Assembly (NCBI GenBank): GCA_031213475.1
Contig: JARUPZ010000016.1
Location: 3,219,140-3,283,139 of the forward strand
Direction of reading: 5' to 3'
Length of the DNA: 64,000 nt
DNA from: Nereocystis luetkeana
Lineage: Eukaryota; Sar; Phaeophyceae; Laminariales; Laminariaceae
This document shows positions 31,589-42,838 of this stretch, piece by piece (positions within the stretch are counted from its first letter, which is position 1; every line of letters starts with the position of its first letter). The notes under the pieces were generated by a model. It was not told the DNA's origin, did not search any database, and saw only the letters and a program-made list of their open reading frames with translations. A program made the translations under genes and the position numbers.

Positions 31589-34285
31589 AGAGGGTTGCCG
31601 TTGCTTGAGCCGTGCATACGACTTGTCCCAGCTTCGACATAATTGTTGTTGTTGTTGTTGTTGTTTTTTTTTATTATTATTATTCCAATTGTTGTCGTCG
31701 CTCTGTTCTCTCCTTCCTACTTGTAACTCAGATCCGGGGTCACATATATAGAGAGAGAGTCAGGGGCGAACACAGTATTCAGGACAAAATATGCTTATTA
31801 CGGGGGACCATAGTAAATAGGACCACATATTGTTGATAAAAATATGGAAATGTGTAGGTTTTTGTGTGTACCATAGGTCCTATTTACTATGGTCCCCCGT
31901 AATAGTACAAATACTGGAATATGTAGGTTTTTGCGTATATGATGGGGTCCTGGTTAGTGCGGTCCCCCGCATGACTACTGCTGTAGGCTCTTCTCCCCCT
32001 TGCCGACTACGGTTACATGTTCTTCACTCTTATCTACTCGTATACCCTAGCCGACCGCGATTCGGACAGATCAGATAGACCATCAGTTCCCACAGGTCAT
32101 GATCTAGACCTTCCAGGGAGGATAAATTCTTCATCTGTATGATATGTGGCTCATTATGCCAGGTGGGAGCCGTGTTGTCGGCGTAATCTGAGACGAGGTT
32201 CTTGGCTTTGAGGTCTGTATTGTACAGATCGTGCACGTCATGTCATAACGGTATGGTAGGGTCTAGGCAGATATTACGGGGGATCATAGTTAATAGGATC
32301 AAATATTGTTAGTAAAAATGGTTATATATGCAGGATATTATGTATACCATAGGTCCTATTCACTATGGTCCCCCGCAGTAGCCGATTTTCCAGTAGACAA
32401 GTGATTTTGTCCGGCGTGTGTGAAGATGTCGGAATGGAGCTACTGCTGTACTATCTGAGGGGTTTGTGTCCTACAGTATGTAACCCTATAACCCTGACTC
32501 CGACCCGCCCATAAACTCGTCGAGGTGACGCTGTAGGTGGGGAGTTTGTGAGCAGTGTCAACCTTGCTGTCTGAAGCTTGGCCAAGTCGGGTGTACGGTA
32601 TATACGAAGTACGCTGCTAACACTGCGTCGCCGCTTGGCTTGTTGACCCCTTTCGCCAACAGCTACACCCACCCGCCTCTTATATCCACGAACTCCGACC
32701 CCATTAGCACCCTTCCCTCTGGAGCCGGGTGTCTCCCTCATGAAAGAGTAGCACACCTTCAGCAAAGCCCCCCCCCCCCCCCCCCCCCCCTCCCCGCCCC
32801 TTATCCCTACGACGTGCAAGACCCCCGAGGCGTTCTACGATAGAATTTCGCCCTAATTTTTTTTTGGGGCTCCTGTGTCCCCCCAGGGCATATTGCGGAA
32901 TGTAACGGGAGCACGTGTATGGAGACGGCTGATGCTACACGCATCTCGTATGTACGTGTACGTATGTACGCATCGTGCCCAACAATGTAGAGCACAAGTT
33001 ACACACTCATCCTTCAACTACGTGTACGTACGCATCGTGCCCAACAGTGTAGAGCACAAGTTACGTACTCATCCTTCAACTCCCGCCTGCCCGGCAAGGA
33101 CGCCGGGGTGGCTCAGAAACTTTTTTTTTTCCAATTGTGATGCCTCTATCTATCGTAGAACGCCCGCCCCCCCCTCCCCCCCCTCCCCCCCCCGTTTCTA
33201 TGGTCATACGACTACGGCCATGCATGATAGTGAGTAGCCCCCCCCCCCCCCTTTTACCGCCACACACCTCTTGCCTCCGCCCCCGCCCCCGCTTTGTACC
33301 CTCTACATACTACTTATGAGCAGGAAATAATGTTTGAGAAATTTGGCGTGCCCGCGGAGTTCATGTCGAAGGATGCCGTTCTTGCGTGCTTCTCGATCGG
33401 CCGGACGACGGCGGCCCTGGCGGACGTGGGGGGGGACACGACCGTCGTGACCCCTGTCGTCGACGGGTGAGTGGTAGCTGTTAAGGGTGCAGCGGCAACA
33501 GCAGCAGCAGCAGCAGCAGCAACAGGCGATGAGGCAGAGGCAGAGGCAGAGGCAGAGGAGGCGGCAGAGCCGAGGGATGGCGTACCAATCTATTGGTTGC
33601 CTCAGTCGTTTGACCATCGACCAACGCACCCCTTTCGAGACGGAGCACCACTCCTACTCCTATTAGAGACACCTGCAAGAGGGCCCTTTCTCTATGCGGT
33701 CTTCTTTTCTTTTTCGATTGCTAGAAATGAAGTACATCAGTAGTACGGCCAGTTGTGGGTTCGGATATATATTTTTGTCTTTTCCTGGCGTCGAGAGAGC
33801 GAGAGAGCCGCGCCGGTAGCCCGTTCGGTAGCCCGGTCGGTAGCCTGTTCGGCAGCCCGTCCGGCGCACCCGTTCGGCACGCCCATTCGGTAGGCCTTTT
33901 CGGTAGGCCTATTCGGTAGGCGTACTCGTGTTTTGATCTGCTGTGTTGTTGTTGTTGTTGTTGACGCTGTTGTAGCTATTGTTCTTGACACTGTTGTTGC
34001 CTCTTCTCTCTCTCTGTCCCGTCCAGGTGGGTGGAGGGCAAGGGCATCGTGAAGTCGCTCCTAGGGAGTAACGCACTTCAGCGGTATTACCTGCACCTGC
34101 TAGAGCAGGCCAACGGAGGCGTTCCGATTGCGCCCCTATCGCCGGCGAGGATGAAGGTACACAGATCAGATGCTTCGCGGCTCGCGCTCAGAGAGGGAGG
34201 GGCGGGGGTCGGTGGGGGCGGGTGTTGTTTCATCTTGTCTTTTCCTGTCTTGGCTTGTCTTGTCGTGTCGTGTTTTCTCTTGTTT

Positions 34286-34334
<49 letters not shown>

Positions 34335-37300
34335 TTTTTCTCTGTCTGTCGGCCTGCTTGCCTGTATCTCTCGTCCGTCGGTCTGCCTGCATACGATTCT
34401 GCGCGCTTCGGCGGGCACACCAATTCGTGACCCCCCCCCCCTGGCGCGCCGGCGGTATTTTTTCTTTTGAGGCATAACGTCACTCACTATATATGATCAC
34501 GTTATTATCACGATTATTTTATATTCAAATAGCGTCATTAATAGTAACACTACCCGAAGGTTCTTCCGCCGCTCACCCTCAATAAACATACCGCGACCAT
34601 AACGCAATATAGCGCGAGAAATCCCTCCCCCCCCTCCCGGATAGTGTGTGTTGAGCACCCAAGTGTGGGAGAGATGTCTCTGTTACGGGGGACCGCAGTA
34701 AATAGCACCAACTATTTCCAGTAAAAATAGCGAAACATGTAGGTTTTCGTGTGTACCGTAGGTCCTATTCACTATTGCCCCCCGTAATAGTAGGAGGGAG
34801 AACGGCGCTCCGCCTTGAAAGGGATGCGTGATCAATGGTGATATTACGAGGACGAGCGACAGAGAAGTACGCCCTATCAACTGCCCAACCATCTCTTTTT
34901 TTTGCTATGGCAACAACCCCCCCCTCCCCTCGCTCGACATTGCGACCCCCCCCCAACTGCGTGCATCGGTATTATGCCCCCCTACCCCCCCCCCCCCTCG
35001 ACATTGCGCCCACCCCCCCCCCCCCTCTCCCGCCCGGCCTCTCCATAAACCCTGCGCACCTCTCTTGCCCGACGTCAACATGCTTTCCGTCCCTCCGGTA
35101 TTCTCACGCCGAGCACAGTCGGTGGGAACCCTCCGACCGTCTCTGGCCGAGCGCCTTCGAATGGACGTGGCGAGAGACATGATGACGCTTGCGGGGCGCA
35201 CGTCGGACACCATATTCGAGGAAAACGCCCCGCACTTCTCTAGCATACCCGCCGTACCGTTTCGACTTCCGGACGGCACTGAGGTGGGTTCTAGGCGGAG
35301 GTGCAGTGCGTGTTGGGGGAGGGAAGGGGGGGGGGAGTACTCGATGGGAGAGATGTACTCGATCTCATGCATGGCCGTAGTCGTATGACCGTAGACCCTC
35401 GCATCTCTACAATGCCGGGGCGGAGCATGTCGGGTTTTCACCGACCAGGCAGACATTGCTTGCACCAAGCGCGAAGCGCCGTGAGGTGTCTGGCGAGTCG
35501 CATGAAGGATGAGCTGCATCCTACTAAGAACCGCTTGTGAGGCGGGCTTGTACATGGATGACAGTTTCCATGAGTTAATTTAATATCCTGTATAGCCACT
35601 TCCAGTTACAGCAATGGGAGTACTATGTAACTGCCTCTTGGGTGCCTTACCATAAACACTACGTGATACGATCAATTCCCTTGTGCGGAGTAAAGGTTCT
35701 CTACCTCGCACAAATTATCTAGAACTCGACGACCAGCTGTGGGCGACCGTCAAAAAACAAAACAAAACAAAACGGTACACTGGTTGTCTAGCTCTCACGT
35801 AGTGAGCGGCATGTTTTACAGTGTCGTTGCCAATCGTCGCCAACCCAACCTATATATAGTAGGGGGAGCAGGGGGGGGGGGGGGGGGGTAGATTTGGATG
35901 GCCAATGATGCACGCTATTTAGCGATAATAACGATTTTGTAGCGGGCAGAGATTATACCGGGTACGGGGTATTTGGTTTGTTTGGGAATGTGTGGCGTGT
36001 TGTTCGTTTTTTTGTCAGCCCAAAAATTGACGTGCCCGTGGTAAATGTTTTCTGTTTTTTTTTTTTTTTTTTTTTGTGGCACCAACAGTCAGCGGGGAAA
36101 CTTGTCCACGCTCTATACAGCAGTAGGCGGGGTCGGGGTTGTCAAAATTGTCCTCCAGTGTATAGATGGCGTGTTCGGCCGCTGTTTATGGTGAAAAGGG
36201 GCTGACCAGGCAGCCCCACACCTACAGTACTGTAGTGTGGAACGGAGTCTTCCGCGGGACACGGAACCCTTTTTTATTTTTTCCCTCCGGGCTCACGGTA
36301 GCCTGAGCTGTGGCAACGGCTAGTAGTGGTTCGTTGGCCCACGACAGCTCGATGTACGAGAATGGGTCGTAGTTTTTGTCCGTTGGGCTTACGGTTGTTT
36401 GTTGGCCCACGATAGCTCGAGATTCGGTAACGGCTAGGTTTTTTGTCCGTTGGCTGACGCAATCTCGGTTGGTACGGAGGGAGTGGCGTGGTCGCAGGCG
36501 GGGGCCACGGGCGGGGGGAGAGGGTGGTGCGTGGCGCATCAGGACTGGGGGGGGGGGCATGGGTTTGCAAGCAGCAGCAGGGGGCTCATGAGCTTTCGGA
36601 TACCCGCACGAACCCCTGCTCTCGTTCTCACCCCACGATATGTGGGGCGAAAGATCCACCACGGAGGCGTTCCACCCCCCCCCCCCCCGTCCCCTACCGT
36701 CTCGAACGGGATGCGTGGTCAACGATCAGATAACTTAAGGCAAGCAACAAATGAATACGCCACCCCCGCTCCCCCCTCCTTGCTTGTATGTTGTCTTTTA
36801 CAGTTTACTTCTAGAGTTTATATTTCTGTACTGTTTTTGTATGAATACTTCGTACGTATTGTGTTTTTTTAATTACGATGTGCGCATGCTGCAGTAAAGG
36901 GGGCAGCGTTTTTTTTTTTTCTAGAGCCCTCGCTCGAGGATCCCTATGCTATACCCAAAAACTGACCTTTAAGGAAAAACGAAGGTGCAACCGGATGGGT
37001 TTTGCAAAACCAAAATGGGCGTTTCGACGATTTTGGGGTTAAAGAGCCCCGTCATTTAAAAAAAAAAAGAAGTAAAAAAAACGAAAATGTGCTCCCTCGG
37101 TAGTAGCTTGTGTCGATGCTAATGGTTACCCTCCACGCCATCTTTTGTTTATAGGTGGGGATAGGTATGGACAGATTCAGGGTGCCGGAACTTCTGGTGA
37201 ACACCTCCGAGCTGACCAAGGCCCTGGCCAGCGACGACGGGGTCTGCCCTCAAGCGCTGAGGGCTCTGGCGGAGTCGCTGGATCGCCCTGGCTTCGCCCT

Positions 37301-40300
37301 CCGTCCCTTGCAGGTACGGCGCCGTAGGGTCACGGCTGTGGTGAGGGGGTTTGGGTATTTAGAGTTTGTCGGTTGCGGGTAGGGCGTTAGGGCTTGGGTT
37401 GGAGTTTCGGGAGGGGGATATAGACGGTTTCGCTTTTTAGAACTGGGGAAAAGGCACAAAAATTCTTAGTAGTTTGTCCCCGAAACGGGGCTGCAGTACT
37501 AACAGTTCCAAAAGGGTTAGGGTGGGGTTACCCAGGGCGAGGGTAGGCGTTAGCCTCCGGGTTGAGTTTAGGGTTTAGCAGGTGTCTGCTGTGCCTCTTG
37601 TGCAGAGCTGGTAGTTCTCCATTAGCATGCACTTGTCTTGTCAGGTGGCGTAGGGAAGACGGGGTGGGGGCGTGTCGACCCGCTGTACGTCTCTCGTGGA
37701 AATATGAAGTTACTCGTGTACCCCCCAAGACTTTTTTATTCTTATTTTTCATGCATGTATGTACTTCAAGGTAGTGGAAGTCATGCAGCGTTTGTAGCAG
37801 GTAATTGAAATATAAATATATGCCTGGTACTGCTGTAGTAGTACTGTACCAAGGTACCACCCCAAGGTGTACGTACTGGACGGTGGTTCGCAAGCAGAAG
37901 CGGCAGAGTCACGACCACTACCACGCGCCGGCCGACGAGCCTTACTGGCTTCAGCCAACAACCAGGCACCTGTTGTTGCTTTGCTGAGTCCTCCCCTCTC
38001 CGAAGGGTGTTTCTCATCGCGCGTCATCCCCACCCCCCCCCCCCCCCCCCCTACCCACCAAGAATGTGAAATGTACTAGGAGGAACAGGAGGAAACTATA
38101 CGAATGTGACATGGAGAAGTTTGATACACTCTGCCAGGTATTAGATACTAGCGATCGTTATCCTAGGAGGTAGGTGGTGGCCACAGACGGCGAGACAGGA
38201 AGGGGAGGAGATGAGCAAAAGTTTTCTGTACGTATATGGGGGAAAACACATACTTCGATTTACATAGTCAGCGCCCATATATTGGAGGTGTCTATTATTA
38301 CGGGGGACCCTAGTTAACAGGACCTATGGTATACATAAAAACCTATATATTTAACCATTTTTACTAACAATATTTGGTCCTGTTAACTATGGCCCCCCGT
38401 AATTGGAGTGGGGGCGGTGCTCCGTCCCAAGAGTGGTGCCTGGTCGATGATAAAATGGCTTGAGGCAAGGCAAGGCAGCGGATGAGTATTCCCCCCCGCC
38501 CCCACACCCATTGGTGCCTCTGGAAGCGGCCACACCGACAAAAACATCAGTTCATTCGAAGTTGTCATCCAGTGCCAGCTCGCCTCACAAGCGGTTCTTG
38601 GTATCAACACGATGCAGGTCACCCTTCATGCGACTGGCCGAACACCTCACGGCGCTTCGCGCTTGGTGCAAGATGGTGCTAGCAATGTCTGCCTGGTCGG
38701 CGAAAACCAGACGTGCTCTTTCCCAGCATTGTAGGGATGCGAGGGTCTATGGGCATACGACTACGGCCATGCATGATATCGAGTACGCCCCCCCCCAACC
38801 CTCTGCTCCGTCTCGAAAGGGATGCGTGGTCAATGGTCAAACGACTAAGGCAAGTAACAAATGAGTACGCCCCCCCTCCCCACCCCCCCCCACCCTCTCT
38901 CCTCGCTTTCCCCTCTTCCTTTATCTTCTTTGGGCAAAAAACAGGTGGCCATAGTGGACTCCGTTCTGGCATGCGAGCGGGAGCAACAGGCGTCCTTGTT
39001 AAACGGCGTCGTGCTGGCCGGGGGCGGCTGCTGCTTCGAGGGTTTGCAGGAGAGGTTGAAGGGGGAGATAGAAGGGTGTCTCGACGCGCCGTCCACGGGG
39101 TGGAGGGTGAAGGTCCTTGCGGCGGGAGCCAACGAGCGGAAGTGAGTGGTGCTTACATACTGTACGTTCAAGTACGTAAATTACATTGAAAGAAGCAAAA
39201 CGTTTTTACGAGTGTTGTTTTCTCTCCCCCCCCCCCCCTCCCCTCCTATTTTGTATATAGGGTGGATTGGCGTCGATTGGCAACGACACTGTAAAACATG
39301 CCGCTCACTACGTGAGAGAGTAGACAACCAGGGTACCGTTTTTTTGTTTTCTTTGGCGGTCGTCCACAGCTGGTTGTCGAGTTAGATAATTTGTGCGACG
39401 TAGAGAACCTTTACTCCGCACAAGGGAATTGATCGTATCACGTAGTGTTTATGGTAAGGCACCCAAGAGGCAGTTACATAGTACTCCCATTGCTGTCTCT
39501 GGAAGTGGCTACGCCGGAAATTAAATTAACTCATTGAAGCTGTCGTCCATGTGCAAGTCCGCCTCAAAAGCGGTTCTTAGTAGGATGCAGCTCACCCTTC
39601 ATGCGACTTGCCAGACACCTCTCGGCGCTTCGCGCTTGGTGCAAGCAATGTCTGCCTGGTCGGTGAAAACCCGACATGCTCCGTCCCGACATTGTAGGGA
39701 TGCGAGGGTCTGTGGTCGTACGACTACGGCCATGCATGAGATCGAGTACATATCTCCTATCGAGTACACACACCCCCTAGCATTTTTTTTATATGTAGTA
39801 TAGGGAAACAACGTAATGAGCGCCCAACTGTTGTGTCTATATTTGGAGTAGGAACGGTGCTCCGTCTCGAAAGGGATGCGTGGTCAATGGTCAAATGACT
39901 ATGGCATGCAGTGAATGAGTACGCCACCCCCCCCCCCTCCATCGGTCTATGGTCATACGACTACGGCCATGCATGAGATCGAGTACATATCTCCTATCGA
40001 GTATACCCCCCCCCCGCCGTCCATCCACGCTGTATCCAAAAAATCCCGCCTCACATGCAGTTCTCAGCAGGATACGGCTCACCCTTCATGCGACTCGCCG
40101 AACACCTCACGGCGCTTCTCGCCTGGCGCAAGCAATCTTTGCCTGGTCGGTGAAAAGCCGACATGCTCCGTCCCGGCATTGTGGGGATGCGACGTTCTGT
40201 TTTATGGTCATACGACTACGCCCATGCATGACATGAGTACGCCCCCCCCCCCCCCCCCCTCCCCCCCCATACTTTGGCCTCCGAGCAGGGTTAGCACATG

Positions 40301-40409
40301 GTTGGGAGGTTCCATCCTGGGATCCCTCGGCAGTTTCCACGAGATGTGGCTGTCGAAGGCGGAGTACGAGGAGCACGGCGCTCAGATGATCGACAAGAAG
40401 TGCCCATGA
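28895..40409 (+). CDS. ARP4: Actin-related protein 4 (ACTL6A/BAF53-like), first exon not found
   Basis: ARP4 is a nuclear actin fold that pairs with actin on HSA helices in SWI/SNF, INO80/SWR1 and NuA4-type complexes. Exons 28895-28986, 30107-30560, 31351-31484, 33324-33466, 34027-34156, 35119-35283, 37155-37313, 38945-39141 and 40289-40409 have GT-AG boundaries and fully compatible phases. The product reads [20 protein letters not shown] then [11 protein letters not shown] (nucleotide loop), [91 protein letters not shown] and [17 protein letters not shown], ending KKCP as in human ACTL6A. ARP4-specific features (SEKPFNS, KGIVKS, KKCP end) separate it from actin and other ARPs. Length is about 530 residues against about 430, because exon 30107-30560 carries a long Ala/Gly insert. 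The first coding exon, which must end in a G completing the first Asp codon, was not located. Confidence 0.93.
29990..30055 (+). repeat. Family A end fragment
   Basis: GGTCATACGACTACGGCCAT then GCATGACATGAGCAC, flanked by C runs. Confidence 0.7.
30107..30560 (+). CDS. ARP4: ARP4 exon with large Ala/Gly-rich insertion
   Basis: The exon starts in phase 0 after a CAG acceptor and ends G|GTGAGAG in phase 1, both matching its neighbours. It starts [20 protein letters not shown] and ends with [20 protein letters not shown], where the family has the short stretch before the KNGMVEDWD block. About 100 residues between are Ala and Gly runs written by CAG/GCN and GGN repeats. This region is variable across ARP4 proteins and lies on the surface of the actin fold, so an insert is tolerable, but this one is unusually long. 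Confidence 0.85.
31643..31745 (-). mobile_element. 3' end of a tRNA-derived SINE
   Basis: Reverse complement of the SINE 3' part (TGTGACCCCGGATCTGAG) with its A-rich tail seen as TTG/TTA repeats. 5'-truncated; ARP4 intron. Confidence 0.7.
31798..31902. mobile_element. Family C palindromic MITE
   Basis: 105 bp TTACGGGGGACCATAG...CTATGGTCCCCCGTAA with TA on both sides, in an ARP4 intron. Confidence 0.9.
31906..31970. mobile_element. Family C MITE, right-half fragment
   Basis: Only the right part (GTAGGTTTTTGCGTATATGA...GGTCCCCCGC), directly beside the complete copy. Confidence 0.7.
32050..32270 (+). repeat. Family E repeat
   Basis: GGTCTGTATTGTACAGATCG palindrome and GTCATGTCATAACGG; ARP4 intron. 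Confidence 0.6.
32274..32378. mobile_element. Family C palindromic MITE
   Basis: TTACGGGGGATCATAG...CTATGGTCCCCCGCAG with TA flanks. Confidence 0.85.
32829..33163. mobile_element. Family F element with 15 bp terminal inverted repeats
   Basis: Starts GGCGTTCTACGATAG and ends CTATCGTAGAACGCC, an exact inverted pair. About 335 bp, no ORF; contains two copies of a CATCGTGCCCAACA...CTCATCCTTCAACT unit. ARP4 intron. Confidence 0.75.
33196..33236 (+). repeat. Family A end fragment
   Basis: TGGTCATACGACTACGGCCA then TGCATGATAGTGAGTAG between two C runs. Confidence 0.7.
33588..33652 (-). repeat. Family B short repeat
   Basis: TTGGTTGCCTCAGTCGTTTG...CCTTTCGAGACGGAGCA in the ARP4 intron. Confidence 0.7.
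34271..34335. repeat. TGTC microsatellite
   Basis: At least 11 uninterrupted TGTC units in an ARP4 intron. Confidence 0.9.
34683..34787. mobile_element. Family C palindromic MITE
   Basis: TTACGGGGGACCGCAG...TTGCCCCCCGTAA with TA on the right, next to a family B fragment (34800-34835). Confidence 0.85.
35337..35861 (-). repeat. Family A repeat, full length
   Basis: About 525 bp reverse copy, TACTCGATGGGAGAGATGTA to CAACCCAACCTATATATAG, G runs on both sides; ARP4 intron. Confidence 0.9.
36290..36465. repeat. Two tandem ~80 bp units
   Basis: GGCTTACGG...GTTGGCCCACGAYAGCTCGA...TTTTTGTCCGTTGG occurs twice in direct orientation. Confidence 0.75.
36695..36765 (+). repeat. Family B short repeat
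   Basis: CGTCTCGAACGGGATGCGTG...AGCAACAAATGAATACGCC beside a C run. Confidence 0.8.
37465..37518. mobile_element. Family D MITE, right half
   Basis: AGTTTGTCCCCGAAACGGGG...CCAAAAGGGTTAG; ARP4 intron. Confidence 0.6.
38298..38402. mobile_element. Family C MITE, identical to the 61,303 copy
   Basis: 105 bp TTACGGGGGACCCTAG...GGCCCCCCGTAA, base-for-base the same by eye as 61303-61407, including the mismatched inner TIR positions. Confidence 0.9.
38405..38498 (+). repeat. Family B repeat, diverged
   Basis: GGTGCTCCGTCCCAAGAGTG...GCGGATGAGTATTCC and C run. Confidence 0.7.
38510..38790 (+). repeat. Family A repeat, 3' half
   Basis: From TTGGTGCCTCTGGAAGCGGC to CATGCATGATATCGAGTACG and C run. 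Confidence 0.8.
38806..38870 (+). repeat. Family B short repeat
   Basis: CCGTCTCGAAAGGGATGCGT...AACAAATGAGTACGCC, near consensus, followed by C run. Confidence 0.85.
39252..39767 (+). repeat. Family A repeat, full length
   Basis: About 516 bp, TTGTATATAGGGTGGATTGG to ATCTCCTATCGAGTAC; lies in the last ARP4 intron. Confidence 0.9.
39846..39932 (+). repeat. Family B short repeat
   Basis: GGAACGGTGCTCCGTCTCGA...GAATGAGTACGCC and C run. Confidence 0.85.
39947..40243 (+). repeat. Family A repeats, end fragment plus 3' half copy
   Basis: 39947-40006 carries the GAGTACATATCTCCTATCGAG end; 40018-40243 is a half copy ending CATGACATGAGTACG. Both end in C runs, just before the last ARP4 exon. Confidence 0.8.
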
Positions 40410-42594
40410 CCGCACGCACAGCACGCGCACCGCACCGCATCGCACCTCGCCAACGTGACGGGTCGCGGGTCGGATGGCCAGACTCGTTTTTAGGCGCCTG
40501 GCCTTCTGCGGGTAGTTCCTAGTCCTAGTTTTCGCGTTCGTTCCAGTTCTAGTTCTGTTTTTCAGTTCTACTTGCTCTAGTTTTTGCTACGAACGTCTCC
40601 CGTTCACGGGCGGGACGCCCGCGGCGAGGAGCAGTGGGTGCCGAGATTAGCCGGGGTTGGCTGGGCGGAATCAGCTACTGCTGCAGCTACTGTATCCTTT
40701 TGGTGCCAGTTCTGCAGTTGCCCTTTCCCCCCCCCCAGCCCCGCCCCGTTACCTCCTATGTATTTCGTTCCGTCGCTGTGTCTAGGCGGTGTGACCTCCG
40801 CGAATAGGCAGGGACGTTGTTCTATTTTGGTCTTGGTTTTGTATTTTTTTTAGTAGTGGCCGGATCGGGTGGGTGCGCGCGGCGAGGGTGACTTATGGCA
40901 GCATACGCTGCGCGGCGCTTGCCCAGCCGATTTTGTACCCGATTTTTCTGGGAGGCCGCGGCCACAATTTTCGGGAATCGTTCGGCAATGCAGGCATTGT
41001 TGTAGCACTTAGGGCCCATCTTAGGGGGGAACGCTATTTGGGAATAAGTTTTTATTTCAGTGAATTTTAAGTTGATTCCGAAAAAAAAAACGTGTTTGTG
41101 TCCTATGAGGGAACAGCATATTAATTGTCAACCTAAAAATGATTCGGAATAAACGCACCGCGTCACACAACGCCCAGCCGACAAACGTCGACGAGCGTAG
41201 GCGAGAGCGAAGGTTTGCGTTGCCGCGTGCACACCGCCGCCAGCCTCTTTTTCTTGTTGGTGGCGCAGGATAGGGAGCTATCACTGTCAGGGTGTCTTGG
41301 GTGGGTGGAGGGAGCCCTCAAGCGCCAAGTGCGGAACAGCAGCGGTGATGCAGCTATCGAGGTCTCGAGCGTATCCTCCGTTTTTTTGCTCGTTTGCTCG
41401 GTTTTCGTGATTGTTGGCCGATCTTCGAGCAGGCCGAGAATTTGGGCTTGCGGCCGCCATGATTACTTTTGAGGCGCCACCGCCGGGGTACGATGTGCTA
41501 TGATCTGTGGGCGTGGGCGCGGCTATTGCTCCGGTCACCTCTCGTTGAGGTTTCCGTTTTATCGCCTCAATCGTGGTCACCGAAACGGCCAAGAATCGCC
41601 CCAGACTCCACCTCAGGTGTTGACCCGCCATGAGCATGCTACATCAAGGTTGATGAACTCCCAAATTCCAAATTGAAATAAAAAAATCACACGAAAAAAG
41701 CCCCCAAAAGACTTTTCACTCAACATGTTTTTTTTTTTTTGTATTTGCCTTGAGAATGCCTGCTTGGTGATTGATTCACTCTTCGGCCAATCAGATGAAA
41801 ATTATACTAGAAAAACAAAATCAAATAAAATTGGAAAAAATAAAAACCCTCGATAAGATTGGCCCTTTTATTAGAGCCCAGACAGGACTAATTGAGGTTT
41901 CTAGAGGCTCTTGATTTGGATCCTCCTTTTTTCGTTATTCGTTGCTTGTTGCTTGGTTTTAGCCTCGCTTGCTGTGGTTGCTTGCAGTGAGAGTGCGACG
42001 TGCGAAGGTGCGGCATTGTAACAGTACCAACGCTCGATCGGCGCTTTGGCGTCTTCCTTTAGTGGTTCGAGAGCACGCGGCGTCTTGGCCAGGTGTCGAC
42101 GTTGGTGTTTTCGACTTCGGTGTAATGCGTTGGTTCATTCGCTGGATGGAGACGGAGAGGGGGTACGGAGGTGTAACATCGTGCTTGTGCACGCGGGGTA
42201 AATGGGTGCATGGACAGGAATGGCACACGCCGACGCCTGAAGAACTAAATTCCCGTGAGCACAACACGATTCTTTTTTCCCGTTCGAGATGTCGTCGTAC
42301 CGTGTCGGCTTGGTCATGGACGGGGGTGCTCACCGCCGCCACGACCACCACCACCACCACCATCACCATCACCACCACTATTAACACTACCCGGTACAAA
42401 TTGACCCCTTTCTGCTACTGCTACTATCAGTACGTCTGCCGTGCAAACGCAAACCTGGTGCGATACTACAACAGTAGTAGGTCAGATGTGTAACCTGGTC
42501 AGCTGTGTAACCTACTACAGTAACACTGCCTAGAGAAAAATGCGGGCACCGGCTCTTTTCCTACTGCTATGTTTTTTTAAGCCCGACCAGCCGG
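40410..42594. other. Region downstream of ARP4, no gene recognised
   Basis: AT-rich around 41,640-41,930. A minus-strand frame at 41637-41287 (116 codons) and a plus-strand frame at 41969-42493 (174 codons) are open but resemble nothing I know. CAC-rich run at 42330-42375. Confidence 0.5.
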
Positions 42595-42838
42595 CGTCCC
42601 CGGTGGCTTGGTGGGTGGTCCGCGTGCCTATCAAGATCAATTTCGTGGGTTCAAGTCCCACCGAGTGCATGCTCGTAGGGGCTTTTTCTTGCACGAAAGA
42701 AATTGATTAGCGGAAAGCGCGAGAGCGTGAGTTAGCTACATTCGATGAAAATCGACGAGCAGTGGGAATGCTGAACCCTATGCGCGACAAAAAATAAAAG
42801 GCGCGTACCGGGGGGGAGAAGGGTAGACACCTGTGACC
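42595..42838 (+). mobile_element. tRNA-derived SINE
   Basis: tRNA-like head with an A-box-like TGGCTTGGTGG and a B box GGTTCAAGTCC (42648-42658), then a body sharing ATTCGATGAAAATCGACGAG and AAATAAAAGGCGCGTACCG with the 45.7 and 58.1 kb copies. Confidence 0.7.

Noticed and set aside
41969-42493. 174-codon plus-strand gene
   Set aside because: Composition shifts along it, it ends in a CAC microsatellite, and no motif or homology is visible.
42595-42670. A functional tRNA gene
   Set aside because: It has the B box but the acceptor arm does not pair, and the same head heads two other SINE copies with shared bodies.
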